Shown here piece after piece: positions 51,739 to 61,352 of a stretch of DNA of 64,000 bases; position 1 is the stretch's first letter; each line of letters opens with the position of its first letter. The stretch spans positions 211,064-275,063 of the forward strand of contig CAKSZX010000002.1 of the NCBI GenBank assembly GCA_934526065.1. Direction: 5' to 3'. The notes beneath the pieces are model-generated. The model did no database searches, had not been told where the DNA came from, and was given only the letters and a program-made list of their open reading frames with translations. Position numbers and translations under genes: made by a program. The stretch comes from an uncultured Oscillospiraceae bacterium. GTDB lineage: Bacteria; Bacillota; Clostridia; Oscillospirales; Ruminococcaceae.

Positions 51739-54453
51739 ATGGCTAAACAAGAAAAAAGAACTGTCAAAAAAATGACTCAATCGACCCAATCGGTCATTCC
51801 TATAAAAGAGAATTATCACGGTATGATTGTCACAAAGGACAACAGATTTATCGGACTAATGGAAGTTCAACCGACAAACTTTGAATCAATGACGCCAGAC
51901 GGACAAAATGATGTGATAAAAAATTTCAAATCATTTTTGAAAATCGCACCAAAAAGAATGCAGTTCAAAATCATAAATTTACCTGCCAATCTTAGTTATC
52001 AAATTGAAAGTATGACAAAGGATATTTTAAAAGAAGAAAATTCCAAATGCATAACTTTGAAAGAAAACCTTCTTAACAACTACAAGGTAATGGAGAACAG
52101 AAGTTCTCACAGACGCTTCTTTTTATCTTTTGAAGTAGAAAGGGCGCTTGGATTAAATAATCGGTCGGTCGACGGAATTTATCAAAACTATGTACAGCAG
52201 CGTGAACAAATGTCATACTTTCTCAAAAACTGTGGTAATACTGTAAAAGATATTTCGGATGACCCGGTATATTACACCGATGAAATGCTCTACGCTTGCT
52301 TGAACAGAGGCGGAAAGAAACCTTATGAATTTAGGCAAGTAACCGAGCAGGTGTATGAGAACTATGTATCATCCGGCAAATTTGGTAATGCGGGTGTGTC
52401 TTACATTCCTCATACCGAATTTATAGCCCCTTTGAAAATTGAATTTGAGGATAAAAGCTATATAAAGATTGATGACAGATATTATTCGTACTGTTACATA
52501 CCCGGAAACGGATATACAACAACAGTTCTTTCCGGTTGGCTTGCAAGATTTATCAACCGTGGTGAGGGCTACGATATTGATGTTTTTATAGAAAAGCAAG
52601 ACAATGCGGCAATAAGCTCTAAGCTGCGCAGTTCCATCAAATATAACTCGGTAAATTCTTACAATATCAACGAAACACAGGATGCTTCATATCGGCTTTC
52701 CAATGCTATTGATGCCGGCAAATACCTTCTTGACGGCATACATAACAATGAGGACTTTTACTATATTTCCACATTTATAACTATATCCGGAAACACGCCC
52801 GAAGAGGTTAATAGCAGATTTATAACTTTGAGGGATGAATTGGTTTCAATGTCTATGAACCTTACTCTTGCAAAGTACGAACAAGAACAGGCCTTTATTT
52901 CAACAATACCGTTGTGCAAGCCGAATTCAAACTTATTCGAAAAATCCAAAAGAAATATACTTTCCGATGGTCTTGCCGGCTTTTATCCGTTTTTCTCATT
53001 TGAGCAAAACGACAGAAACGGAGTTATGTTCGGCATTCAAACAGCCAATAATTCACCGGCAATAGTTGATATATTTGACAACAGAAAGTATGTAAATGGA
53101 AATGCCTTTATAACCGGCGTGACCGGTGCAGGTAAATCCGGATTGCTTAAAATGCTTGCCCTTCGTCTTCGTATGAGATTTACCCCGGTATATATAATAG
53201 TTCCGGAAAAGCAAGATGAATTCAGAGAAATATGCGAAGCTGTCGGCGGCCAATTTATAGAACTCGGTGCTGGTTCTCCTACAAGAATAAACATTATGCA
53301 AATATTTAAGCGTGATGATACCGTAGATTTAATTTACGGAAATACCAACAACAGTTCTTTACTTGCGGAAAAAATTCAAGATTTAAAGTCCTTTTTCGCA
53401 CTGTATTTTGAAAATATGTCCCAGGAAGAAAAACAAATACTTGATGACGCTCTTGTGAATACATATGCCAAAAAGGAAATTACCTATGACAATAAGTCAC
53501 TAATAGATCCACAGGACAGTACGAAATTCAAAGATGATATGCCGATTATTGAGGATTTATATAATGTCCTTGTAGAAATGAGCAGCTATGAACCTATTGC
53601 AAAAAAGATGAGCAATATTATCAAACCTCTTGTATCAGGTTCCGGCTCTTCCTTTAACGGCCTGACCAATGTTGACCTAAACAATAACTTTATTGTAATC
53701 GGTCTTGAAAAAACAAATGAAGATTTGCTTCCGGCCTCAATGTTTTTGGCTCTTGACTTCCTTTTTTCAAAAATTAAAGAAGATAAAACCAAACAAAAGG
53801 TGCTGTTCATAGAAGAAGTTTGGAAATTGATGATGAACCGTTCAGCGGCCTCACGTATTCTTGAAATTTCAAAAATTATCCGTGCTTATGGCGGTTCTCT
53901 TATACTTGCCACCCAGCAATTAAAGGATATTACGGTATTAGACAACGGCATGTACGGAGACGGTATCATTAACTCATGTGCCTTTAAAATTGTCTTAAAA
54001 CATACATCTACTGACAAAAATATGCTTATGCAATCTATGAAATTAACCGAGCAAGAAGCTTCCGAAACTGCCTCATTTGAGCGTGGTGAGGGATTTGTCA
54101 TTGCAAACGGAAATACTATTCGCATTCGATTTATTCTCACTGCATCGGAATATGCCATCATCACAACAGATCCGAGAGATTTGGCAATGCGTAAAGCCTA
54201 CGCCGAGCAGCTTAAAGCAAACCGTCAAAAAGCGACTAAGCACAATATGAACGCACGGAATATAATTGATATGTCCGAATTTGAAAATTCTGATGTGGCT
54301 GAAATTTATCGCCCTGTCTACAACATTAGCGATTTTGACAATACAAACGGCGATACTTATGACATAGACGATTTTTCCGACGCCCCGAATTATTCTCAAT
54401 CCTTCATAGAAGAAAATGCACTGCCAGTATTTGATATAAACGATTGGAGCTAA
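51739..54453 (+). CDS. VirB4/TraE-type secretion ATPase
   Basis: The product is 904 aa. The N-terminal CagE/TrbE-like region (about 1-430) leads to Walker A GVTGAGKSGLL (about 460-470), Walker B VLFIEEVWKLMM (about 687-698) and SLILATQQLKDI (about 717). It powers assembly and transport of the transfer channel. The C-terminal 100 residues are an acidic, Asp/Asn-rich tail. Length is somewhat above typical Gram-positive VirB4 because of this tail. Confidence 0.92.
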   Translation: MAKQEKRTVKKMTQSTQSVIPIKENYHGMIVTKDNRFIGLMEVQPTNFESMTPDGQNDVIKNFKSFLKIAPKRMQFKIINLPANLSYQIESMTKDILKEENSKCITLKENLLNNYKVMENRSSHRRFFLSFEVERALGLNNRSVDGIYQNYVQQREQMSYFLKNCGNTVKDISDDPVYYTDEMLYACLNRGGKKPYEFRQVTEQVYENYVSSGKFGNAGVSYIPHTEFIAPLKIEFEDKSYIKIDDRYYSYCYIPGNGYTTTVLSGWLARFINRGEGYDIDVFIEKQDNAAISSKLRSSIKYNSVNSYNINETQDASYRLSNAIDAGKYLLDGIHNNEDFYYISTFITISGNTPEEVNSRFITLRDELVSMSMNLTLAKYEQEQAFISTIPLCKPNSNLFEKSKRNILSDGLAGFYPFFSFEQNDRNGVMFGIQTANNSPAIVDIFDNRKYVNGNAFITGVTGAGKSGLLKMLALRLRMRFTPVYIIVPEKQDEFREICEAVGGQFIELGAGSPTRINIMQIFKRDDTVDLIYGNTNNSSLLAEKIQDLKSFFALYFENMSQEEKQILDDALVNTYAKKEITYDNKSLIDPQDSTKFKDDMPIIEDLYNVLVEMSSYEPIAKKMSNIIKPLVSGSGSSFNGLTNVDLNNNFIVIGLEKTNEDLLPASMFLALDFLFSKIKEDKTKQKVLFIEEVWKLMMNRSAASRILEISKIIRAYGGSLILATQQLKDITVLDNGMYGDGIINSCAFKIVLKHTSTDKNMLMQSMKLTEQEASETASFERGEGFVIANGNTIRIRFILTASEYAIITTDPRDLAMRKAYAEQLKANRQKATKHNMNARNIIDMSEFENSDVAEIYRPVYNISDFDNTNGDTYDIDDFSDAPNYSQSFIEENALPVFDINDWS

Positions 54454-54456
54454 ATT

Positions 54457-55128
54457 ATGAAAAAGCAGTACAGAAAAAGCGAATATTTCAATGACTTAAA
54501 ATTTCTGCTTTCAAGAGTTCCGGCGGTGCACTTAGATCAGCTATTGGAATATCTTGTAAGAAAGCACTCTATAACCTATGACGCTGCTGCTACAGGCATT
54601 AGAACGATTATTAACTGTGAGAGTGTCTTTATATCAAAAGACGGATACATAACGGATATACGGCACTTACGAGGCATATACCACGAATACGGCTTCAATA
54701 AAGGAGCCTCAAATCGTTTGAATATAAATATGCCACTTACCAAGCTGGATAAGCAACACCTTGAAGCTCTTTGGATTATAATTTTACATTATGACAAGGA
54801 TATGCGATTTGCAATGCTTAACGGGGATATACCGGCGCAGGCCATTATGACAATAAACGGCAAAAGCTACGAAATTATTTCCTTCACACCATTTGCCGAA
54901 GTTCGTGAAAGTGAATTATTTAGAACTCTGTACACCTATAACTCAGATATCAGAAAGGCATTGTTCAGATATGCCATTATAAGTGACGAAAACTCACCTA
55001 AATATTTTCCTTACGCCGGATTTACGAAGTTTTTTAAATTCGATAAGACAGGGGATACGGTGTCAATCAAAAGACTTGACAACTATACAAGAGATGAAGA
55101 AACAGCATGGAGTGATGTTAGAAAATGA
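54457..55128 (+). CDS. DUF5697-like transfer operon protein
   Basis: The product is 223 aa, 3 nt after virB4. The opening SEYFNDLKFLLSRVPAVH, with DQLLEYLVRKHSITYDAAATG, resembles winged-helix proteins annotated as DUF5697 in clostridial conjugative elements. No membrane segment is present. It overlaps the next gene by 4 nt. A DNA-binding or regulatory role is suggested by the wHTH-like start only. Confidence 0.6.
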   Translation: MKKQYRKSEYFNDLKFLLSRVPAVHLDQLLEYLVRKHSITYDAAATGIRTIINCESVFISKDGYITDIRHLRGIYHEYGFNKGASNRLNINMPLTKLDKQHLEALWIIILHYDKDMRFAMLNGDIPAQAIMTINGKSYEIISFTPFAEVRESELFRTLYTYNSDIRKALFRYAIISDENSPKYFPYAGFTKFFKFDKTGDTVSIKRLDNYTRDEETAWSDVRK

Positions 55129-55754
55129 GCAATGAATTTCATAGTTTGGCCTCTGACAGAAAAGTCATCAAAATTAAATCTGCCTTGCAAAAGGCAGATA
55201 AAATTTTAGATAATTATAACCGGCAAGATTATGCAGACAGTATCTCGACCGGTGATATTCTATCCGTTCTCAATGAGATAGATAAGATTGCAGCCGCTTT
55301 GAGAACAGCATACAGCGAAACCGTCGAACAAGATAAAATCGAACCGATTTATGGCAACCTCATTCAAATAGATTACGACGGCAATATATTGACAATAAAT
55401 GTTCCGACGCTCATTAACCGAGACAAAAAGAACTCCTACTATATAGCCGGCACAGTGGCCTATGCCCTCAATGATTATATTGAAAAACACGATTTGAAAA
55501 GGCCGATTGTACAGACACCGGCAATCATATCTTTTACAAGATTTACCGACAGATTGCGTTCAATATCGGACAATGATAACGCTGAATGCCGCCGGGTTCA
55601 AAATGCAATATGCCAAACGATAGGCATATCAGACACTGCTGATAACCTGGCAAACTGCTATATAACCAAGCTCACACGGGGTATAAACGGTAGCACAAAA
55701 ATCCATATTATCCCTCAAAAGTTGGCTGCACAATACTTAAATTTAATCCTATAA
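55125..55754 (+). CDS. Transfer operon protein of unknown function
   Basis: The product is 209 aa, overlapping the previous gene by 4 nt. It has an N-terminal helical part (about 15-70), a two-strand hairpin (NLIQIDYDGNILTINVPTL, about 80-98) and a helical C-terminus. It is soluble with no motif I recognise. It is the last gene before an iteron-like cluster. A relaxosome or replication accessory role is possible from position only. Confidence 0.6.
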   Translation: MSNEFHSLASDRKVIKIKSALQKADKILDNYNRQDYADSISTGDILSVLNEIDKIAAALRTAYSETVEQDKIEPIYGNLIQIDYDGNILTINVPTLINRDKKNSYYIAGTVAYALNDYIEKHDLKRPIVQTPAIISFTRFTDRLRSISDNDNAECRRVQNAICQTIGISDTADNLANCYITKLTRGINGSTKIHIIPQKLAAQYLNLIL

Positions 55755-55756
55755 CT

Positions 55757-55910
55757 CGGTTATATGTTTGTTTTTTAAAAAAATAACCGTTATATGCTTG
55801 TTTTCAAAAACACAATATTTTTCAATCCCGGTTATATATTTGCTTTGTAAGTCAAAATTTTTTCAAATCACGGTTATGAAAATTAAAAGGTGTAATCAAA
55901 CATATAACCG
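55757..55910. repeat. Iteron-like repeat cluster (candidate oriV or oriT)
   Basis: CGGTTATATGTTTG occurs at 55757-55770. Variants lie at 55787-55800 (one internal G missing, C for T) and 55828-55842 (TATATTTG), a half-site is at 55871-55877, and an exact inverted copy occupies 55897-55910. All lie in a 350-nt AT-rich gap with no gene, directly before the winged-helix protein. This is the pattern of initiator-binding iterons or relaxosome sites. Confidence 0.65.
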
Positions 55911-56095
55911 AAAAAAACGCCGAAATTCCTTTATTTTACTTGATTTTTGCCTTTGAAAAAAAGGAATATTAAGCGAGTAAGGATTTTTAACAATAAAAAA
56001 CTTAATTGGAAAATCGTAAGATTTTCATTTTACAGCTAGTAAGTATGAAAACTACTAAGTATGAAACAATTTTTAAGAAAGAGAGAATAAAAACA

Positions 56096-57685
56096 ATGGT
56101 TGAATACTATTCAAGAGTTGGTTTAGAAATACTAAGACATTTGTATTTTATAGGAGAGACAAGTAGAAGAGATTTAGATTATATATTTAAAAATCACGAT
56201 AAGTATTCATATCAGATTTTTATTAACAAGTTATCTAATTTTAAATTAAGAGGTTATATCAGTATAAGGCAAGAAGAACTTACAAGAAGAAATACTGTAT
56301 CAATTACAGATGCAGGAATTGAGTATTTGAATATAGTCTCATCTTATTACAGAGATAATCTTGAAACAGCAAAAGAAAATTTTTTATTACCGTATTTAAA
56401 CATTGCAAAGGATAATATCGAGCGTAGACGAGCATTGCATGACAGTCGTCTGAAAACATTTTTAAAGGCCTGCGGTGCAAAGGTATATGCCGATGAAAAA
56501 CCGTACTTGGAACTGCTTATGAATGAACCGATACACCCGGAAATACAGAGACTGTCTTCCAATGTCAAACTTTGGGAGAAAATCATTTCCGATGGTATTT
56601 ACTATTCCAAAACAGAACTTCTTGCAACTGCAAAAGCAATGGGTTCTTCATATGACGCCCTTTATCGCTCGCGCTTTTACGGAATACTCATAGGCGTAAA
56701 TCAGATAACCGTTTGTTACAACTGTGCAGATAAAATTTTAAGGATTACTCCTGCGGATGAGCGCACCCTGTTGGCAAATATAAAGGCACTGTTTTTAAAT
56801 ACGGATTTTACAAAGTCGGGAATAAGAGCTGCCATATTCGGTGACCTTTCTCTCCAAGAAGGAATAACAACCTATTGCACAGGATTTATAAACGGAGAAA
56901 TAACAAATCCTAATTCCTACGATGATGTAGGTGCAAGAGAGGCAATGAACTTTATGACAGGCGAGTTTTGTCCTTTCTCCGAACTGTATTATATCTCAAT
57001 GGACGGTTCGGGATTTAAAGACGAAAGCTATGGCATAAAAAATCCGATAGCCCATATTTGCAGAAGTGAATTAGGCTATCGAAAATATGTAGCTGATTTT
57101 TCTGTAACTAATTTACCGTCAATTTTTGAAAGCTACGATGCAGAAAAAGCAGAAATAATAAACAAAATTACTAATCGTCATGTCCTTATAGCTCCCGTAC
57201 CGGAACTTAAAACTCTCAGTAGAGTAAGACTTGGAAATAGGACCGTAGATGTTCTTACTTCCGGCAAGTATATTGAAATAATCTCAAAATGCCTGTGTCG
57301 AAATGCAGGAGAGATATTCAATATGTCAAACCAATTCAGGCCCGAAGAAAATCCTATGCGATTCAATAAATTCGGATACCCTGTAATTCCCGAAGATGTC
57401 GAGGATAAAATCCCGGAAAATAGAAATGTATTTAATCTTACATACCTTGCTTTTTCAAAAAGGCAAATACGAAAGATATCCAAATATGTGGATATGGAAG
57501 CTAATTACGGAGATAAAATAGCGGAAATAATTTCAAATAATTCCGAAAATTATATTTCAAAAGATACTCTGAAAAAGTTGCAGAAAATACGGCAGGCAAG
57601 GGACATAACTGTCTCGGATTTAATTATAGAATTTACAAATGCGGAATTTAAAGCACTGGGATTAACTTCTGAAAATAGCAAATAA
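56096..57685 (+). CDS. Winged-helix protein, replication-relaxation-like
   Basis: The product is 529 aa from the ATG at 56096 (other in-frame starts are at 56006 and 56045; ribosome binding sites are all weak). The N-terminus YSRVGLEILRHLYFIGETSRRDLDYIF, with LSNFKLRGYISIRQ and a wing, is a winged-helix as in replication-relaxation (Replic_Relax) proteins. The remaining 430 residues are of unknown fold, with an RVRLGNRTVDVLTSG strand region. Position next to iterons suggests an initiator or relaxosome protein. Relaxase tyrosine or histidine motifs are not recognised. Confidence 0.6.
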   Translation: MVEYYSRVGLEILRHLYFIGETSRRDLDYIFKNHDKYSYQIFINKLSNFKLRGYISIRQEELTRRNTVSITDAGIEYLNIVSSYYRDNLETAKENFLLPYLNIAKDNIERRRALHDSRLKTFLKACGAKVYADEKPYLELLMNEPIHPEIQRLSSNVKLWEKIISDGIYYSKTELLATAKAMGSSYDALYRSRFYGILIGVNQITVCYNCADKILRITPADERTLLANIKALFLNTDFTKSGIRAAIFGDLSLQEGITTYCTGFINGEITNPNSYDDVGAREAMNFMTGEFCPFSELYYISMDGSGFKDESYGIKNPIAHICRSELGYRKYVADFSVTNLPSIFESYDAEKAEIINKITNRHVLIAPVPELKTLSRVRLGNRTVDVLTSGKYIEIISKCLCRNAGEIFNMSNQFRPEENPMRFNKFGYPVIPEDVEDKIPENRNVFNLTYLAFSKRQIRKISKYVDMEANYGDKIAEIISNNSENYISKDTLKKLQKIRQARDITVSDLIIEFTNAEFKALGLTSENSK

Positions 57686-57713
57686 CATATCTCGTCTGAG
57701 TCCGTAAAATAAA

Positions 57714-57743
57714 GTGTGTAAGTCAGAAAAATAACTTACACAC
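57714..57743. repeat. 10-bp perfect inverted repeat
   Basis: GTGTGTAAGT (57714-57723) and ACTTACACAC (57734-57743) flank 10 nt, 29 bp after the winged-helix gene. It is a terminator-like hairpin without a T-run, or an operator. Confidence 0.55.
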
Positions 57744-57788
57744 TACTGTATATTTGCGCAAAATTGATTTTAATGGTTCAAAGTTTAC

Positions 57789-57891
57789 CTTAGACGGTTA
57801 GAAAAGCCCTCAAACCGTCTAAGCTATTGACTTTGTAATCTTGCATGTGGTAATATGAAACCAGAAAGCAAAAGAACCTGTAATCAGGTTC
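57789..57891 (+). promoter_or_regulatory. Two hairpins ahead of the Ig-like membrane gene
   Basis: CTTAGACGGTT (57789-57799) pairs with AACCGTCTAAG (57813-57823). A second hairpin GAACCTG-taat-CAGGTTC (57874-57891) ends 2 nt before the ribosome binding site AAGGAGA. They probably tune read-through or translation. Confidence 0.5.
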
Positions 57892-57907
57892 GGAAGGAGA
57901 TTTAAAA

Positions 57908-59260
57908 ATGGATGAAAACAAAGTATTGAACGAGAACACTGCCAATTCCGTTCCAAAGAAAAAGAATACTTTAAAAACAATCGTAATTGCACTTGTCATT
58001 GCAGTTGCGGCCACAGGCGGAGCTTTTTACTACTCTGTAAACAAGCATATTCCAATAATGCCATCACCTGCCGAAATCATTTCGGAAGATGAACTTACCG
58101 TTATGACGGATGAAGAAGTCACTGCAGACACACTTGCGGTAGAAGTTAAATCAGATGTTGATTTATCTCTCGTGGATATGCCGGAAACCAAAACAGTATT
58201 TGGTTTTTACGAATGCCCGGCAATCTATGACATTAAAGACTTCATGTATGATGTAACTTATTCATCTTCTGATGAAAGCGTATTCACAATAGAAACACCC
58301 GAAGTTTCAGAAAAAGGGGAAGATCACACTTTAACCCCCATAATTGTTCCGGTAAATACAGGGGAAGCAGAACTTGTAATTACTTCCGGTGAAGTAAGCA
58401 AGACTGTAAATGTTACGGTTAAAAAATATGTTTCTCCGTCTGAAATGCCTGAAACAGTAGAAATTGTCAAAGATAAAAATGTTGCTGTCGTAAATGAGCT
58501 TGGCGAATATGAAGTTTTAAAAGCTGATTTTACCATTGAGGACACAGACAAGGCAATTATTTCTGAGGATGGTATTATAACAGGTGTTAATCAAGGTGAA
58601 ACAACTCTCAAAACTATTGCGGGGGATAAAGAATTTGAAACTTCAATCAAGGTCTTGCAACCTGTAACTAATCTTGAAGTATCTGCTAAAAGTGTGTATG
58701 TAGGTAATACCGTAAAATCCAATGTCGGACTTGTTCCTAATACAGCCGATTATGGCACATCACTTACATACAAATCAAGTGACACATCAGTTGCAAAAGT
58801 CAATGAGGCAGGAACTATCACGGGTGTTAAAGTGGGTAAAGCCACAATTACAGTAACATCCGAAGAAGGTATAATTAAAGACTTTACAGTGACAGTTTCC
58901 AATAAACCGGTTGCACAAACCCCAGCAGCAGCGCCTACAACAAACGGTGGGGGAGGTAATAGCGGTTCAAGTGCAGGAACATTAAACAGTGCAAGCACAC
59001 CGGTAATGTCAACCAATGTACTGAGTGATGAACAAATTCGGCAGATAGTTGCTGATGGAAATGATAGGGCCAAATCGTTGGGCGTATATGATCCAAATGC
59101 TCCAAACTACGGTGTTGATAGTAATGTACAAACCTCTGGAAAACCTTATGAACAATCACATTCAGAAGTCATGGCTCTTGTTGATAAATGGAGTTATTCT
59201 GGACAAGGGTATGTGCAAGTATTCAATATCGGCCGTACGATTATAGTAGCACACGGCTAA
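57908..59260 (+). CDS. Ig-like (Big_2) membrane-anchored surface protein
   Basis: The product is 450 aa with GGAAGGAGA before the ATG. One N-terminal membrane helix (about 25-45) anchors it with the bulk outside. Ig-like repeats follow: one at about 80-180, one at about 180-255 (AIISEDGIITGVNQGETTLKTIA) and one at about 256-335 (TSVAKVNEAGTITGVKVGKATITVT). A Pro/Ala/Gly/Ser linker leads to a C-terminal domain (about 365-450, LSDEQIRQIVADGNDRAK). Similar to the lipoprotein at 3915 in its Ig module. It is the last element-like gene. Confidence 0.78.
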   Translation: MDENKVLNENTANSVPKKKNTLKTIVIALVIAVAATGGAFYYSVNKHIPIMPSPAEIISEDELTVMTDEEVTADTLAVEVKSDVDLSLVDMPETKTVFGFYECPAIYDIKDFMYDVTYSSSDESVFTIETPEVSEKGEDHTLTPIIVPVNTGEAELVITSGEVSKTVNVTVKKYVSPSEMPETVEIVKDKNVAVVNELGEYEVLKADFTIEDTDKAIISEDGIITGVNQGETTLKTIAGDKEFETSIKVLQPVTNLEVSAKSVYVGNTVKSNVGLVPNTADYGTSLTYKSSDTSVAKVNEAGTITGVKVGKATITVTSEEGIIKDFTVTVSNKPVAQTPAAAPTTNGGGGNSGSSAGTLNSASTPVMSTNVLSDEQIRQIVADGNDRAKSLGVYDPNAPNYGVDSNVQTSGKPYEQSHSEVMALVDKWSYSGQGYVQVFNIGRTIIVAHG

Positions 59261-59789
59261 AATCAAATTTTTAAAATCTTTCTTTTGTTTTCTAAATATA
59301 TTTCATGTGACCTTTGGGTGAACAAATTTATTTTTAACTATTGACATTTTGATAATCAAAAGTTATATTAAAGATAGGGTAAATACAAAAAAGAACAAAA
59401 AACGCCATTTACTTCGGCAGAGAATTGATGTTCTGATATATACCTCATAGTATGATTTAAAATTATTATGCGGGGGAAGTTTTCTTAAATCTATTTCGCT
59501 AAATAAAAATTTAACGAAATAAGAAGAACAGGAAAAGACTTTTCTTTTATATACGCCGTATATTTCAGGTATCTATAATTACTGTATTTTATTATATTTT
59601 AGTAAAATATTTTACCTATTTATAGGTTTATCGTTTATATTTTTATATTCTTTTTTTGTATAATTGTTTGACATACTTTTATCTAATCATTTTGAAATAA
59701 AAAAGTGCCGATTAACAGCACTTTCTACTTTTTTGTAAAAATATTGAGGACAATCATTTTATCCATTCAAATTATAACATAAATAAAAA
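59261..59789. other. AT-rich junction region, no gene
   Basis: About 530 nt with no credible gene. A promoter-like TTGACA (59341-59346) with TATATT (59364-59369, 17-nt spacer) points right into non-coding sequence, and a 7-bp hairpin with T-run (59702-59724) would end that transcript. An element end might lie here, because cargo-type genes stop and housekeeping genes begin. No direct repeat marking an attachment site was found. Confidence 0.45.
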
Positions 59790-59823
59790 GCCCAAAACTC
59801 CAATAAATTAAAGAGTTTTGAGC
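59790..59823 (-). terminator. Terminator of the queA-tgt-yajC operon
   Basis: CAAAACTC (59793-59800) pairs with GAGTTTTG (59813-59820), extended by GC/GC after a mismatch. The T-run lies on the minus strand, just after the yajC stop. Confidence 0.88.
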
Positions 59824-59837
59824 TTAAATTTTAGCAA

Positions 59838-60143
59838 TTATTCTACATCAAGCTTTTCAACTTCGGAAACTGCCCATCTCTTGAAACGAATCTTTGCAGA
59901 TGCTGTTTCTACTACAATAGTATCTTCTTTAATGCTGATAACTCTGCCTACGATACCGCCGACTGTTGTAACGCCGTCGCCGATTTCGATGCTGTTACGC
60001 ATATCCTGCAATTTTTTTTCTCTCTTTTTCTGTGGCCGAATGAGCATAAAGTACATTACGGCAATAACAATCAAAAAAGGAAGAGTGCTTACAATCAAAG
60101 ATGATGTTGTCGATGTTGTAGCTGCGTCTAACATGAAATACAT
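59838..60143 (-). CDS. yajC: YajC, Sec translocase accessory subunit
   Basis: The product is 101 aa from the start preceded by TGGAGGTAAG; an upstream in-frame codon at 60200 is not supported. One membrane helix (about 18-40, LPFLIVIAVMYFMLIRPQ) is followed by the conserved RPQKKREKKLQDM and GDGVTTVGGIVGRV motifs. YajC joins SecDF at the translocon. Its place after tgt is the usual order in Firmicutes. Confidence 0.95.
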   Translation of the reverse strand: MYFMLDAATTSTTSSLIVSTLPFLIVIAVMYFMLIRPQKKREKKLQDMRNSIEIGDGVTTVGGIVGRVISIKEDTIVVETASAKIRFKRWAVSEVEKLDVE

Positions 60144-60205
60144 ATTCTTACCTCCAGATAATCTAAAAAATATTATATCACATAAATAATAATAATGCAA
60201 TATTT

Positions 60206-61336
60206 TTAAATGCGAGTATCCAACAAATCCACATATTTAGAATAAAATTCTTCATAAGTATCATTATCAAGATTTTCTCTTATTTTTTCCATAAGGTTAT
60301 TATAGAAATATAAGTTGTGCATAACGGCCAAACGCTGACCCAAAGTTTCCTTTGCTTTGAACAAGTGTCTGATATATGCTCTTGAATATCGTTTACATAC
60401 AGGGCAATCACAATGCGTATCAATAGGTTCGGAATCATCCCGATACTTAACATTCATAATATTTATTATACCGTTCCATGTGTTTAAATGACCGTGTCTT
60501 GCATTTCTTGAAGGCATTACACAGTCAAAAAGGTCTACTCCCCTTCTTACGGATTCAAGTATATTACCGGGAGTGCCGACGCCCATAAGATATCTTATTT
60601 TGTCTTTTGGCATATGTTCTTCGACAACAGAAATAACATGGTACATTTCTTCCTTAGTTTCGCCGACAGCAAGTCCGCCGATAGCGTATCCGTCCAAGTC
60701 CATATCCCGAATTTGTTTCATATGCTCTACACGCAAATCGTCAAAGCAACAGCCTTGGTTTATACCGAAAAGCAACTGATTTTTATTTACCGTGTCATCA
60801 AGACTGTTAAGCCTTTGCATTTCCGCTTTACATCTTGCAAGCCATCTTACCGTTCTTTCGCAGGATTGTTTTGAATAGCTGTACTCTGCCGGGTTTTCTA
60901 CACATTCATCAAATGCCATAGCTATTGTAGAACCGAGGTTTGATTGAATCTGCATGCTCTGCTCCGGTCCCATAAAAATTTTATGTCCGTCAAGGTGCGA
61001 GGCAAAATACACGCCCTCTTCCTTGATTTTTCTCAGTGCAGAAAGAGAAAATACCTGAAATCCGCCACTGTCTGTAAGAATGGGTCTTTTACATGTTGTA
61101 AACTGATGTAAACCGCCCATCTGTCTTACCAACTTGTCGGTCGGGCGCAAATGAAGATGATAGGTATTGCTGAGCATGACCTGACATCTTATATCTTCAA
61201 GGTCTTTTGCGGAAAGTCCGCCTTTTATAGCCGCCGCAGTGGCAACATTCATAAAAGCCGGTGTTTGAACAACGCCGTGAACAGTGTGAAATTCGCCTCT
61301 TCTGGCTGTTCCTTGTGTTTTTATCAATTTGTACAT
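60206..61336 (-). CDS. tgt: Queuine tRNA-ribosyltransferase
   Basis: The product is 376 aa. It exchanges guanine 34 for preQ1 in Tyr, His, Asn and Asp tRNAs. Seen are TDSGGFQVFSL (general-acid aspartate, about 90), VDLFDCVMPSRNARHG (nucleophile aspartate, about 265) and the zinc site CDCPVCKRYSRAYIRH (about 308-323). Length and motifs are full. It lies between queA and yajC on one strand. Confidence 0.97.
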   Translation of the reverse strand: MYKLIKTQGTARRGEFHTVHGVVQTPAFMNVATAAAIKGGLSAKDLEDIRCQVMLSNTYHLHLRPTDKLVRQMGGLHQFTTCKRPILTDSGGFQVFSLSALRKIKEEGVYFASHLDGHKIFMGPEQSMQIQSNLGSTIAMAFDECVENPAEYSYSKQSCERTVRWLARCKAEMQRLNSLDDTVNKNQLLFGINQGCCFDDLRVEHMKQIRDMDLDGYAIGGLAVGETKEEMYHVISVVEEHMPKDKIRYLMGVGTPGNILESVRRGVDLFDCVMPSRNARHGHLNTWNGIINIMNVKYRDDSEPIDTHCDCPVCKRYSRAYIRHLFKAKETLGQRLAVMHNLYFYNNLMEKIRENLDNDTYEEFYSKYVDLLDTRI

Positions 61337-61352
61337 CGGTTATCCTCATTTC

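Noticed and set aside
55757..55910. Possible CRISPR array
   Set aside because: The repeats are only about 14 bp, unevenly spaced, degenerate and one is inverted; no cas genes are present.
59818..60189. 123-aa plus-strand frame opposite yajC
   Set aside because: It is antisense to a clearly conserved yajC and resembles no family.
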